The notes: generated from the letters alone by a model not told the origin. Counted from the stretch's first letter, positions 16,580 to 25,514 are shown. The stretch is 64,000 nucleotides of DNA from JAQGMJ01 sp036498945 (GCA_036498945.1 DASYEQ010000107.1:85654-149653), one strand, 5' to 3'. Numbers and translations: made by a program.

Positions 16580-17170
16580 TTACTCCAGTGCCGCCGGCCC
16601 CAGCAGGGCTTCGCGGAAGCGGTTCTTGATCAGGCTGCCGTCGCGCACCTTGGAAGTCAGCGGATAGCGGGCATCGTTCACCTTGATCGCGACGAAGGCT
16701 GCCCCCTCGGGCTGGTACAGGCGCGGCACCCAGTCGTCCAGTTCCGCCTCGTTGCGGATGGTGGCGGTGCGCTTGAAGCCGGCGGCCTTCGCCATGCCGG
16801 CCATGTCCAGGCCGCGCGCGGTGTGGGTCTTTTGCATGCCGGTTTCGCTGTACAGCTCGTTGTCGATGACAACGATCGAAAGATTCGGCGGCCCTTGCGT
16901 GCCCAAGGTGGCTAGCGCCCCCAGGCCCATCAGCATCTCGCCGTCGCCGGTCAGCACCAGCACCGGGCGCTTTTTCTGCGCCAGCGCCAGGCCCAGGCCC
17001 GCCATCGCCGCGGCGCCCATGCCGCCCCAGAAATAGAACGTGAGCGGATGATCCGCCACCGCGCCGGCGTCGTAGCAGGTCGAGCCCAGCCCGGTAACCA
17101 CCAGCGCGTCGCCGCGCGCGGCCAGGAGTTTGCGCGCGACGTCGCGCCGGTCCATGTGTCCTGAGCTCAT
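16580..17170 (-). CDS. TPP-dependent 2-oxoacid decarboxylase, C-terminal (beta, ComE-like) subunit
   Basis: The product has 196 residues, only the pyrimidine-to-diphosphate half of a TPP enzyme. It carries the cofactor motif GDGEMLMG...DNELY (GDG then N after ~27 residues) and GGMGAAAMAGLGLAL, typical of sulfopyruvate decarboxylase ComE and phosphonopyruvate decarboxylase. The ATG at 17170 shares its A with the TAA stop of the alpha subunit (TAATG), so the two are translationally coupled and surely act as one enzyme. It should decarboxylate a 2-oxo acid to an aldehyde. No sulfonate or phosphonate genes are nearby, so a carboxylated 2-oxo acid from this pathway is the more likely substrate. 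Confidence 0.8.
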   Translation of the reverse strand: MSSGHMDRRDVARKLLAARGDALVVTGLGSTCYDAGAVADHPLTFYFWGGMGAAAMAGLGLALAQKKRPVLVLTGDGEMLMGLGALATLGTQGPPNLSIVVIDNELYSETGMQKTHTARGLDMAGMAKAAGFKRTATIRNEAELDDWVPRLYQPEGAAFVAIKVNDARYPLTSKVRDGSLIKNRFREALLGPAALE

Positions 17171-17700
17171 TATTTGCTCCAGTCCTTGAAGCCGATCACG
17201 CATTGCGCGATCAGGATGGCGACAGGGCGGCCGGTGTTGAAGGCCATCAGCGCCGCGGCGTACGTGGTGGGGCCGATTTCCTCGGCCTTCTCCACGCGGT
17301 AGACGATCACGCCCATCTCCTCGAACACCGCGCCGGCCTTCTGGCCCATCGGCAACTGCCAGGGGTTGAACTCGCCCCATTCGCCGCGCATGGTGACGAC
17401 CATCACCAGCGGCATGCGGCATTCCAGCGAGATCGACAACAGGTTGATCGTGTTGCCGACGCCGGAAGACTGCATCAGCAGCGCACCGCGCTCGCCGCCC
17501 AGCCAGGTGCCGGAGAGCATCGCCACGCCTTCCTCCTCGGTGGTGCAGGAGATCACCTGCATGTCGCGGTCGGCCTCGCAGGCGTTGATCAGGCGGGTAT
17601 GGCCGGCATCCGGCACATAGGCAACCTGGCGGATGTCCAGGCGCCTGAAGGCATCGTAGATTTCGTCCGGCCAGGTGGCCGGTTTTGTTGCGGTAGCCAA
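17170..17700 (-). CDS. TPP-dependent 2-oxoacid decarboxylase, N-terminal (alpha, ComD-like) subunit
   Basis: The product has 176 residues. It covers the PYR domain of TPP enzymes: YVPDAGHTRLIN, then the TTEEEGVAM block whose Glu activates the cofactor, and GALLMQSSGVGNTINLL, typical of ComD. The start is read as TTG at 17700 because a perfect AAGGAG lies six bases before it. The upstream candidate starts (a TTG at 17730 and an ATG at 17724) have no ribosome site, and the family N-terminus begins near WPDEIYDAF. The gene is followed immediately by the beta subunit. A 123-bp gap separates it from the receptor gene upstream, so a secondary promoter is possible. Confidence 0.8.
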   Translation of the reverse strand: MATATKPATWPDEIYDAFRRLDIRQVAYVPDAGHTRLINACEADRDMQVISCTTEEEGVAMLSGTWLGGERGALLMQSSGVGNTINLLSISLECRMPLVMVVTMRGEWGEFNPWQLPMGQKAGAVFEEMGVIVYRVEKAEEIGPTTYAAALMAFNTGRPVAILIAQCVIGFKDWSK

Positions 17701-17823
17701 AATTCGCTCCTTCAAAAAAATCATTGGCAATGATGATCAAGTGGGCTACGCCCCCTTAACAACCCCGATTCCGGCGAAAGGTTTGCGTCACGCATTCGGA
17801 TTTCGGGGATTCCTCCGGTGCTT

Positions 17824-18819
17824 TCACTGGGTTTTCAGCCGGTTTCCCATTTTCTTGATCAGCGCGCCCCAGCGCGCCGAGTCGTCGCGGATCTTCACGG
17901 CGAATTCGGCCGGGGTATTGCCGACGGTCACCATGCCGGCCTGGTCGGAAGTCTTGTGGAAGTCGGCCTCGAAAATCACCTTCTTGAAATCGCGGTAGAT
18001 CTTGTCGACGATCTTCGGATCGGTCTTCGCCGGGGCGAATACGCCGTACCAGAGGTCGGATTCGAAACCGGCGAAACCCGGCGCCTCCGCCACCGCCGGT
18101 ATGTCCGGCATGGTCGCGATGCGCTTCGCGCTGGAAACGGCGAGGATGCGCAGGCGGTTGGTCTCCACCAGCGGCGTGGACGAGGAAGCGCTGGCGAACA
18201 TGAAATCGACTTCGCCCGCCATCAGCGCAGTCAGGGCCGGCGCTACCCCTTTGTAGGGCACGTGGACGGTGTCGAGCTTGCCCATCAGGTTCATCATCTC
18301 GCCGGCCAGATGGGCGCCGCCGCCGATGCCGGAAGAGGCAAAGTTGAGCTTGCCAGGGTGCTCGCGGGCCAGCTTCACCAGGTCGTCGAACGTCTTTGCC
18401 GGCGATTTGGGGTTTACCACCAGCGCAAAGGGCAGGGTGACCGGCATGGTGACCGGTGCCAGGTCGCGAAACGGGTCGTAGGGCTGCTTGGACAAATGCG
18501 GATTGATGACGATGGTCGCATTGGTCGTCAGCAGCAGCGTATAGCCATCCGGCGCCGCCTTGGCGACGGCATCGGTGCCAATGGTGCCGTTGGCCCCGGC
18601 GCGGTTGTCCACGATCACCGACTGGCCCCACATCTCGGTGAGTTTTTGCGCCGCCGCGCGGGAGAAAATGTCGGTGCCGCCGCCTGCCGAGAAAGGCAGG
18701 ATCAGGCGGACCGGGTGCGACGGCCAGGCATCCTCCGCCGATGCCGGGCTGCCCAAGGCAGCGCCAAGACAAACCAATGCGAGCGAACCCAGCCACTTCA
18801 TGGAAATGCGTATTGCCAT
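17824..18819 (-). CDS. Bug-family carboxylate receptor 3
   Basis: The product has 331 residues. The signal peptide ends LGAALGSPASAEDA. The mature part has WPSHPVRLILPFSAGGGTDIFSR, DNRAGANGTIGT, AAPDGYTLL and VHVPYKGVAPALTALM. The start ATG at 18819 lies just after GAAAGGAACCGTAGAG; in-frame codons further upstream only add an Arg-rich non-homologous tail. It sits between a hydroxyisobutyrate-dehydrogenase-like gene and the TPP decarboxylase in the minus-strand catabolic operon. It is an orphan receptor, with no TctAB in the window. Confidence 0.85.
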   Translation of the reverse strand: MAIRISMKWLGSLALVCLGAALGSPASAEDAWPSHPVRLILPFSAGGGTDIFSRAAAQKLTEMWGQSVIVDNRAGANGTIGTDAVAKAAPDGYTLLLTTNATIVINPHLSKQPYDPFRDLAPVTMPVTLPFALVVNPKSPAKTFDDLVKLAREHPGKLNFASSGIGGGAHLAGEMMNLMGKLDTVHVPYKGVAPALTALMAGEVDFMFASASSSTPLVETNRLRILAVSSAKRIATMPDIPAVAEAPGFAGFESDLWYGVFAPAKTDPKIVDKIYRDFKKVIFEADFHKTSDQAGMVTVGNTPAEFAVKIRDDSARWGALIKKMGNRLKTQ

Positions 18820-18872
18820 CTCTACGGTTCCTTTCCGCTCGCGCGGTTGTCTCTTTTGCCGTCGCCGGCGCT

Positions 18873-19745
18873 TTATTTTTTGCGGTCGTGCACGAAGGCG
18901 TACATCGCCGTGTGGTCTCCCGAAGGCAGGGCCGCGTCGGCGTCGCGCCAGGTGTGGGCGCAAGCGCCGGCGAAACCGGCAGGTGTGCCGACGGCCTCGA
19001 TGAAGGCCAGCGCCGTATCCAGGTCCTTGCGCATCAGCCCCAGCGCGAAGCCGGAATTGAATGCGCCATTGAGCATGAACTGCTCGACCTTGTTATCGGT
19101 GGTGTTGTTTTTGCCAGTGGAAGCGGAAAACACCTTGTTGGCGACGTGCGGGTCAATGCCGAATTTTTCCGCCGCCGTCAGTGCTTCGCATACGGCGAGC
19201 AGGCCCGAGGCCGACACGTAGTTGTTCAGCGCCTTTACCGCATGCCCGGCGCCGGCCGTGCCCACGTGCACCAGGGTCTTGCCCATCGCCTCGAACACCG
19301 GCATTGCATCCTTCACCGCAGCTTCCTCGCCGCCGATCATGATCGCCAGGCTGCCGTCGCGCGCGCGCTTGACGCCGCCGGAGACCGGGGCGTCGATGAA
19401 ATTCAGACCGGCTTCCTTGAGCTTTTTCGCGTTCGCCTGGCTGCGCAGGGGTTCGGAAGAACTCATGTCGATGATACAGCCCCCCTTGGCCGTGAGCTTG
19501 GCCAGGCCTTGCTCCCACAACAGGCTGTCGACGATCTTGCTGTTGGGCACCATCAGGATCACCTTGGAGAGCCCCTCCAGCGCGTTCAGTCCCGACGCCA
19601 GCATGAAACCCTTCTGGCCTTGCAAGTCCTTCGCATTCTCCGGCTTGACGTCGAAACCGACAACTTCAAAGCCACCCTTGAGCAGATTGGCCGCCATCGG
19701 CGCGCCCATCATGCCCAGGCCGATAAACCCTATTTTTGTTGCCAT
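18873..19745 (-). CDS. 3-hydroxyisobutyrate dehydrogenase-family oxidoreductase
   Basis: The product has 290 residues, the standard size. Residues 5-15 (IGFIGLGMMG) form the NAD(P)-binding loop. The substrate-binding DAPVSGGVKRARDGSL follows at ~119, and the catalytic Lys171 lies in KALNNYV. The family (3-hydroxyisobutyrate dehydrogenase, tartronate semialdehyde reductase, GLYR1) reversibly oxidises beta-hydroxy acids to semialdehydes. Residue 31 onward reads FDVKPE; the Asp after strand 2 favours NAD over NADP. Within the operon it would interconvert a hydroxy acid and the aldehyde made by the neighbouring decarboxylase, a plausible pair. The substrate is inferred. Confidence 0.85.
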   Translation of the reverse strand: MATKIGFIGLGMMGAPMAANLLKGGFEVVGFDVKPENAKDLQGQKGFMLASGLNALEGLSKVILMVPNSKIVDSLLWEQGLAKLTAKGGCIIDMSSSEPLRSQANAKKLKEAGLNFIDAPVSGGVKRARDGSLAIMIGGEEAAVKDAMPVFEAMGKTLVHVGTAGAGHAVKALNNYVSASGLLAVCEALTAAEKFGIDPHVANKVFSASTGKNNTTDNKVEQFMLNGAFNSGFALGLMRKDLDTALAFIEAVGTPAGFAGACAHTWRDADAALPSGDHTAMYAFVHDRKK

Positions 19746-19797
19746 GTGTACCCTCGTTCTCGATTGGATGTCGCGGCGCCCGCAGGAGCGAGCTGCC

Positions 19798-20970
19798 TCA
19801 GCTGACGGTCTCGTGGCGCAAGGTCATCTTGCGCAAGGCCGACTCGTCGATGGTAATCCCAAGGCCGGGGCCGGTGGGCACGTTGACGCTGCCGTTCCTG
19901 ATCACAAAGTCGGTCTCCCCCACCAGCGGGTCAGGTGCTGTGGCATTCAGCCCGAACAGGAATTCGCCCGCGCCCATCATGCGCTTGACCGGCGTGCTGG
20001 CGTAGAAATGCGCACCGGCGGCGGCTTCCAGTTGCGATTGCACCGCGAGGCCGCCAATGTTGAGCGCGATATTGGCCGCTTCGCCGATCGCGCCGATCTT
20101 GCGCGCCGGGGTGATGCCGCCGACCTTGTAAAGCTTGATGCAATACGCATCCACCGCCTGGGCCTGCGCCAGGGCATAGGCGTCCTGCAGGGTGAACAGC
20201 GATTCATCAGCCATCACCGGAATGCCTTGCGCCTGACGGCGGATTTCAGCCAGCGCGCCCAGGTCGCGGCGCGCCGTCGGTTGCTCGATGTAGCCCAGGT
20301 CCATTGGTTTCAGGGCATGGATGGCAAGCAGGGCGTCGGAGAGGCTCCAGCCGGTGTTCGGGTCGATGCCGATGGTGATGTCCGGCCCCACGGCCTTGCG
20401 CACCGCCTCGAAATGCTTGAGGTCCTGGCGCCAGCCGCGGCGATCGGCCATCTTGATGCACAGCACCTTGATGTCGAATTCCTTCACTGCGCGCGTCGCT
20501 TCGGCGACGATGGTGCCGACGTCGTCCGCCAGGCTCACCGACCACTCCAGCGGAATGTTCGGCTGGCAGCATCCACCGATCAGCCTGTGCACCGGCTGCT
20601 TGAGTGCCTTGCCCATGGCGTCGTAGAGCGCGATGTCCAGAGCAGCGCGCGCCGCCGGGTTGCCGGCCAGGCGCTGATCGAACATCTCGTTGATCGATTC
20701 GATGTCGAAAATGCTCCTGCCGAGCATTGCCGGGCCGTAGATATCCTGGATTGCCGTCACCGCGCTGTGGGTGGTGTCCGAGACGAAATGCCCCGGGCTG
20801 ATCGGGCGGATCTGCCCGGTGCCGACCACGCCCTCGGCATGGATGCGCACCAGCACCGGTTTGGAGAGCAGGCTGGCCGGCGGCCCGGTATCCCAGGCGC
20901 CGGAGGAAAAGATGCGCTTGACGCGCACCGGGATGTCGGTGACGAATATCTCGATCCGTTCGATCTTCAT
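19798..20970 (-). CDS. Enolase-superfamily enzyme (mandelate racemase/muconate-lactonizing type)
   Basis: The product has 390 residues. The capping domain occupies ~1-130. The TIM barrel carries metal ligands Asp203 (GIDPNTGW), Glu229 (YIEQP) and Asp255-Glu256 (MADESLF); catalytic Lys candidates are Lys173 (CIKM) and Lys279 (CIKLYK). The KxK-type bases and the ADES motif favour the muconate lactonizing/dipeptide epimerase subgroup over mandelate racemase. The start ATG at 20970 is where homology begins (MKIERIEIFVTDIPV). The enzyme should abstract a proton alpha to a carboxylate, giving racemisation, cycloisomerisation or dehydration. In this operon it could open or close a lactone, or set stereochemistry for the later hydratases. 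Confidence 0.85.
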   Translation of the reverse strand: MKIERIEIFVTDIPVRVKRIFSSGAWDTGPPASLLSKPVLVRIHAEGVVGTGQIRPISPGHFVSDTTHSAVTAIQDIYGPAMLGRSIFDIESINEMFDQRLAGNPAARAALDIALYDAMGKALKQPVHRLIGGCCQPNIPLEWSVSLADDVGTIVAEATRAVKEFDIKVLCIKMADRRGWRQDLKHFEAVRKAVGPDITIGIDPNTGWSLSDALLAIHALKPMDLGYIEQPTARRDLGALAEIRRQAQGIPVMADESLFTLQDAYALAQAQAVDAYCIKLYKVGGITPARKIGAIGEAANIALNIGGLAVQSQLEAAAGAHFYASTPVKRMMGAGEFLFGLNATAPDPLVGETDFVIRNGSVNVPTGPGLGITIDESALRKMTLRHETVS

Positions 20971-21029
20971 GACTTGCGTGTTCCTGCTGTAAGGGATGCC
21001 CGGGCGCGGCCGCGCCCGGTGGCGCCAGT

Positions 21030-22025
21030 TTATCCCTCGGTCTTCAGGTTCAGTTCCTTGATCAGGGTGCGCCACTTGTTGGTCTCTTCGACCAGATATT
21101 TGTGGAACTCCTCCGGCGTGTTGAGCACGATCTCGAAGCCCATCTTCAGCATCTGCTCTTTCGTTGCCGGCTTTTGCAGGCCGGCGGAGACTTCCTTGTT
21201 GATACGATTGACCACGTCCTTCGGCATGCCCGCGGGCCCGACCAGGCCGAACCAGGTCAGCACCTCGTAGCCCGGGAAGCCGAGTTCGGCGATGGTGGGA
21301 ATGTCGGGCACCACAGGCGAGCGCTTCGAGCCGGTGATGGCGATCGGGCGCAGCTTGCCGCTGCTCACATAAGGCATCAGCGCCGAGATGCTGGAGGTCA
21401 GCATGTCGACCTGGCTGGAGAGCAGGTCGACGATGGCGGCGCTGTCACCCTTGTAGTGCACCGGCGTGATGTTGATCTTCGCCACCTTCTTGAACAGCTC
21501 CATCGACATGTGCGGCGAAGAGCCGATGCCGCCGGTGGCGAAGTTGATCTTGCCGGGGTTTGCCTTGGCGTAATTGACGATGTCGGCCAGGCTCTTGTGC
21601 GGGGAAGAGGCCGGCACCACCATCAAGAGCGGGTTGTGCACCACACGGATGATGGTGGTGGTGTCCTTCACCGGATCGAAGGTCGTCTTCGCCAGCAGGT
21701 ACGGGGCCACGGCGTGGCTGGTCTGGCTGGCGAGGTATAGCGTGTAGCCGTCGGGCGGGGAATGCGCCACGATGTCGGCGCCGATGGTGCCGGCCGCGCC
21801 GGGGCGGTTGTCGACGATCACCGATTGCCCGAGGCGCTCGGAGAGCAACTGCGCCGCCATGCGCCCGACGATGTCCGACGGCCCGCCGGCGGTGAAGCCG
21901 ACGATGATTTTCGTCTGCTTGGAAGGGTAGCCTTGCGCCCAGGCCGGCAGCGCGCCGCCCAGGATGGAAAGGGGGAACAGGCCCAGCATGCGCCTGCGCA
22001 TCTGCCGTCGAGTTTGTTGGGTCAC
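21030..22025 (-). CDS. Bug-family carboxylate receptor 4
   Basis: The product has 331 residues. A Tat-like start (RRQMRRRMLGLFPL) leads into a signal ending LPAWAQG. Mature motifs are YPSKQTKIIVGFTAGGPSDIV, DNRPGAAGTIGADIVAHS, PPDGYTLYL and VHYKGDSAAIVDLL. The start is GTG at 22025 with CAGGAGACAAGAC before it. It is the second gene of the minus-strand operon, 34 bp after the GMC oxidoreductase. An orphan receptor. Confidence 0.85.
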   Translation of the reverse strand: MTQQTRRQMRRRMLGLFPLSILGGALPAWAQGYPSKQTKIIVGFTAGGPSDIVGRMAAQLLSERLGQSVIVDNRPGAAGTIGADIVAHSPPDGYTLYLASQTSHAVAPYLLAKTTFDPVKDTTTIIRVVHNPLLMVVPASSPHKSLADIVNYAKANPGKINFATGGIGSSPHMSMELFKKVAKINITPVHYKGDSAAIVDLLSSQVDMLTSSISALMPYVSSGKLRPIAITGSKRSPVVPDIPTIAELGFPGYEVLTWFGLVGPAGMPKDVVNRINKEVSAGLQKPATKEQMLKMGFEIVLNTPEEFHKYLVEETNKWRTLIKELNLKTEG

Positions 22026-22059
22026 GTCTTGTCTCCTGGTTTGTCGTCGTTAGGCGGTC

Positions 22060-23694
22060 TTACGCCGCCGCTTTGAGAAACTCGGCGCCCTTTTCGCCGA
22101 TGGCCACTGAAGGGATGTTGGTATTGGAAGAGGGCAGGGTGGGGCAGATACCGGAGTCCACCACGCGCAGGCGTTCCATGCCGCGCACCCGCAGTTGCGG
22201 GTCGACCACCGACATCTCGTCGACGCCCATCTTGGTGGTGCCCACCATGTGCCAGGAGGTCTGGATGGTCTCGCGGATATAGGCCATCAGTTCGCCCTCG
22301 TCGGTGATGTTCGGTCCGGGTCGCGTCTCGCGCACCACCATGGGTTGCAGCGCCGGCATCTTGGCCACTTCGCGCGACAGCTTGAAACCCTTGAGGAACA
22401 GGTGCCTGTCGTCTTCGTGGGACAGGTATTTCGGGTCCATCTTCGCCTGCTTGGACGGATCGCGGCTCTGGATGTGGATGGTGCCGATCGATTTCGGCTG
22501 CAGCGCGGTAATGCCGAAGGTGAAGCCGGGAAACAGGTCCATGCCGGTGGCGGGGGTGCGCGAATAGCGGTCCTTGCCGGAAAGGGGTTGCAGGCGCAGC
22601 ACCAGGTCGGGCTGCTTCATCGCCGGATCGCTGCGGTAGTTCATCTGCGCGGTGGAGGAGGAGATGGTCAGCAAACCCTCGCGTTTGAAAATGAAGCGCA
22701 GGCCCTCTTTCATCTTCAAGAGCGGGTTGCGCAGCACGTCGTTGATGGTGATCGGCTGCGAGCACTCGAAGGTGATGCGCGTGTTCGGGTGGTCGCGCAT
22801 GTTCTCGCCCACGCCTGCCAGGTGCTGCACGACGTCGATGCCGTGTTCGCGCAACACCGCTTCATTGCCGATGCCGGAGAGCTCCAGCAGTTGCGGTGTC
22901 GCCAGCGGCCCTGCGGACAGCACGACTTCGCGGCGCGCGCGCGCCTGGCGGCGTACGCCGCCGTGATCGTATTCGACGCCGACCGCGCGCTTGCCTTCCA
23001 GCAGCACCCGCGTGCCGGGGGCGCGCGTGAGGATGGTCAGGTTGGGGCGGTCACTTGCGGGTTTGAGGTAGCCCATCGCCGAGCTGCTGCGCAAGCCCCT
23101 GCGCGTCGAATACTGCAGGTAGAACACGCCTTCGTAGCTGCCGTCGTTATAGTCCGGCAATACGCGGTAACCGGACTCGGCGCAGGCTGCGATGAAGGCA
23201 TCGGAAAGGCGGTCGAAGCGGTCCAGGCGGGTGCAGCCGATCGGGCCGCCGTGGCCGCGCAGCGCCGGGTCGCCCGGGGGAAAATCCTCCAGCCGCTTGA
23301 AGATCGGCAGCATATCGGAATAGCCCCAACCGGTGCAGCCGAGATCGTCGCGCCAGTGGTTGTATTCGAGTGGATCGCCGCGCACGAACAGGTTGCCGTT
23401 GATCGAGCCGGAACCGCCGATGACCCGGCCGCGGGTCCATTTCTGCGGCTTGTTGTTGAGAAACGCCTGCGGCTCCGTCATGTAGGGCCAGATGTTTCCC
23501 GGGTTGGTCAGCGCCTTGGCGACAAAGACCGGGATCTTGAAATTGATGCTGTCGATCGGGCCGCCCGCTTCCAGCAGCAGCACGCTGGTGCGCCCATCGG
23601 CGGAAAGCCGCTCCGCCACCACGCAGCCGGATACGCCGGCTCCGCAAACCACATAGTCAAACTCCGCGTTGTCCGGGAGGCTTGTGACGTACAT
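22060..23694 (-). CDS. GMC-family FAD oxidoreductase (choline dehydrogenase-like)
   Basis: The product has 544 residues. It opens with the dinucleotide fold FDYVVCGAGVSGCVVAERLS and LLLEAGG, then the GMC signature 1 region (RGRVIGGSGSINGNLFVRG), signature 2 (LSAGPLATPQLLELSGIG) and the C-terminal catalytic region (TSWHMVGTTKMG; His and the following Asn/His pair in SNTNIPSVAIGEKGAE). It oxidises an alcohol to an aldehyde or ketone and passes electrons to the respiratory chain, as choline dehydrogenase and related enzymes do. It has no signal peptide, so it is cytoplasmic. It heads the operon that runs to 12435 and carries copy B of the shared 31-bp motif in its promoter region. The ATG at 23694 follows CGGAGACATGA. 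Confidence 0.85.
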   Translation of the reverse strand: MYVTSLPDNAEFDYVVCGAGVSGCVVAERLSADGRTSVLLLEAGGPIDSINFKIPVFVAKALTNPGNIWPYMTEPQAFLNNKPQKWTRGRVIGGSGSINGNLFVRGDPLEYNHWRDDLGCTGWGYSDMLPIFKRLEDFPPGDPALRGHGGPIGCTRLDRFDRLSDAFIAACAESGYRVLPDYNDGSYEGVFYLQYSTRRGLRSSSAMGYLKPASDRPNLTILTRAPGTRVLLEGKRAVGVEYDHGGVRRQARARREVVLSAGPLATPQLLELSGIGNEAVLREHGIDVVQHLAGVGENMRDHPNTRITFECSQPITINDVLRNPLLKMKEGLRFIFKREGLLTISSSTAQMNYRSDPAMKQPDLVLRLQPLSGKDRYSRTPATGMDLFPGFTFGITALQPKSIGTIHIQSRDPSKQAKMDPKYLSHEDDRHLFLKGFKLSREVAKMPALQPMVVRETRPGPNITDEGELMAYIRETIQTSWHMVGTTKMGVDEMSVVDPQLRVRGMERLRVVDSGICPTLPSSNTNIPSVAIGEKGAEFLKAAA

Positions 23695-23779
23695 TCATGT
23701 CTCCGATTCTCGTTCTTGAGCCTGCATCCGCGCCTGCTCGCGGCGGCATATCGATCGCAGAAGACGTTACAAGACTTGT

Positions 23780-23810
23780 TGCATAACATAAAATAATATT
23801 TGTGAATCGT
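23780..23810 (-). promoter_or_regulatory. Shared 31-bp motif, copy B, before the GMC operon
   Basis: Read on the minus strand, this segment is 27/31 identical to 2011-2041, with core AAATATTATTTTATGT unbroken in both. It lies 85 bp before the GMC start. The 388-bp gene-free stretch 23695-24082 also holds, on the plus side, an imperfect hairpin at 23956-23981 (GGTTCTC...GAGAACC) in front of the MFS gene. No other coding feature was found there. Confidence 0.5.
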
Positions 23811-24082
23811 AGTATCGAATCGGGGAATACTGCGCCCTGCGTGAGAATGCAATGGCTCGCGCGCCGGCGATCACGGTTTTGCGACAGGCGGCTTCGCATG
23901 ATGCAAATAACACTGGCGGCGGCGTGCCCGCGCGGGAGAATGGCGTTACCCTGTGGGTTCTCCCGATCGAGGGAGAGAACCAGAAGAATGACCCGAGACG
24001 AGATGATTGCCCCGTTAGACCCAGGCCCCGCGCATGCCGCTGCGGGTTACGGCGCGAGCGCCGGCCCCTCCGGCAGGTCCGC

Positions 24083-25375
24083 ATGAGTGAAATGGAAGCC
24101 GGACTCCCGGCCATCCCGCTGGCCGCCGCTCCCGGCGCCGCGAAGAACGAGGCGGCCGCGCCGCAAAGCATCGAAACGCGCAAGTCCTGGCTGATCGCCG
24201 TCGGTGTGACGCTGATCCTGATGTTTTCCTACGGCGCGCCGCTAGCCAACACGGTGGCGCTGAAGTCGATCGCCGCGGAATTCGGCAACCACCGCACCAT
24301 TCCCAGCCTGGCCGCTTCCTTCATCTGGCTGGGCTCGGGCATCGGCTCGATCTTCTTCGGCCGCCTGATCGGGCGCATCGGTTTTCGCGTCGTCGCGATG
24401 ATAGGCGCGGCTTCAATCGGCATCGGGCTGATCGTCTCTTCGATGGGGGGCGCCACCCAGTTCCTGATCGGCCACATCCTGTTCGTCGGCCTGCTGGGCT
24501 CGGGGGCCATCAACGTGCACATGCTGGTGTTCATCAGCCGCTGGTTCGACAAGCGGCGCGGCGCCGCGCTGGCACTCGTCACCAGCGGCCAGTACATCTC
24601 CGGCACCATCTGGCCTTCCTTCATCACCGCCGAAATAGACGCCGCCGGCTGGCGCCAGGCGATGATGTGGACGGGGATCGTTACCTGCGTCGGCATCGTG
24701 CCGCTGGCCTGGTTCGCCCTGCAGAAGACACCGTCGATCGCCAGTGTGGGTGCCGGCGTGCGCAGCCTGGCATCGCGTGCCACCCTGCGCGGCGTTTCCC
24801 ATCGGCGGACGTTCGTATTGCTTTGCGTCGCCGGCTTTTGCTGCTGCACGCCGATGGCCATGCCGGCGGCCCATTTGGTGGCCCTGTGCGGCGACTTCGG
24901 CATCTCTCCCAAGACCGGCGCGCTGATGCTCTCCACCATGCTCGCCAGCGCCTTCATCAGCCGCCAGTTCTGGGGCTGGATGTCGGACCGCATCGGCGGC
25001 ATCCGCACCATTCTCTGCGGCTCGACGTTCCAGGTGGTGGCGATGGTCGCCTTCGCGCTGACGCAAAGCGAATACGGCCTGTTCATCACCGCTTCCGCCT
25101 TCGGCCTGGGGTTCGCCGGCATCATTCCGGCCTACGTGCTGGCGATTCGCGAAATCTTTCCTGAATCGGAAGCCAACTGGCGCACACCGATCTGGTTTTT
25201 CAGCAACCTGTGCGGCATGGCTTTCGGCAGTTGGGTGGCCGGCTACATCTACGACCACTACCTTTCCTACGGCCCGGCGTTTTACCTGGGAATCTTCTTC
25301 AACATCGGCAATATCGCCCTCATCGGCTGGCTGGTATCGCGGCAGACGATGGGGCGCGCGCACCAAGTGGCCTGA
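24083..25375 (+). CDS. MFS transporter of the oxalate/formate antiporter type
   Basis: The product has 430 residues with about 12 hydrophobic segments, from WLIAVGVTLILMFSY at ~35 to IFFNIGNIALIGWLV near the end. The MFS loop 2-3 motif appears as FGRLIGRIGFRVV and its second copy as WGWMSDRIGGIRTI. The HMLVFISRWFDKRRGAALAL block is typical of the OFA and monocarboxylate/aromatic acid porters. The ATG at 24083 is the first Met of the homologous part; upstream codons give a non-homologous stretch. It is divergent from the GMC operon and likely imports or exports a carboxylate of the pathway, perhaps replacing the missing TctAB permease. The substrate is unknown. Confidence 0.8.
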   Translation: MSEMEAGLPAIPLAAAPGAAKNEAAAPQSIETRKSWLIAVGVTLILMFSYGAPLANTVALKSIAAEFGNHRTIPSLAASFIWLGSGIGSIFFGRLIGRIGFRVVAMIGAASIGIGLIVSSMGGATQFLIGHILFVGLLGSGAINVHMLVFISRWFDKRRGAALALVTSGQYISGTIWPSFITAEIDAAGWRQAMMWTGIVTCVGIVPLAWFALQKTPSIASVGAGVRSLASRATLRGVSHRRTFVLLCVAGFCCCTPMAMPAAHLVALCGDFGISPKTGALMLSTMLASAFISRQFWGWMSDRIGGIRTILCGSTFQVVAMVAFALTQSEYGLFITASAFGLGFAGIIPAYVLAIREIFPESEANWRTPIWFFSNLCGMAFGSWVAGYIYDHYLSYGPAFYLGIFFNIGNIALIGWLVSRQTMGRAHQVA

Positions 25376-25514
25376 GCGCGGCCGCCGGCGCTATTCGATG
25401 GTCACGCCGAGGCCGGGCAGCGCCTGCTGTGGGTAGGCAGCATCGGCGGCGACATGGGTGCGGTGACTCGGTGAAAAGCAGGGAAAGGGACGCCGGCAGG
25501 TTGCCTGAACCAGC

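Noticed and set aside
17701..17730. A longer N-terminus (start at 17730) for the ComD-like subunit
   Set aside because: The extra ten residues have no ribosome site and no family match, while AAGGAG sits exactly before the TTG at 17700.
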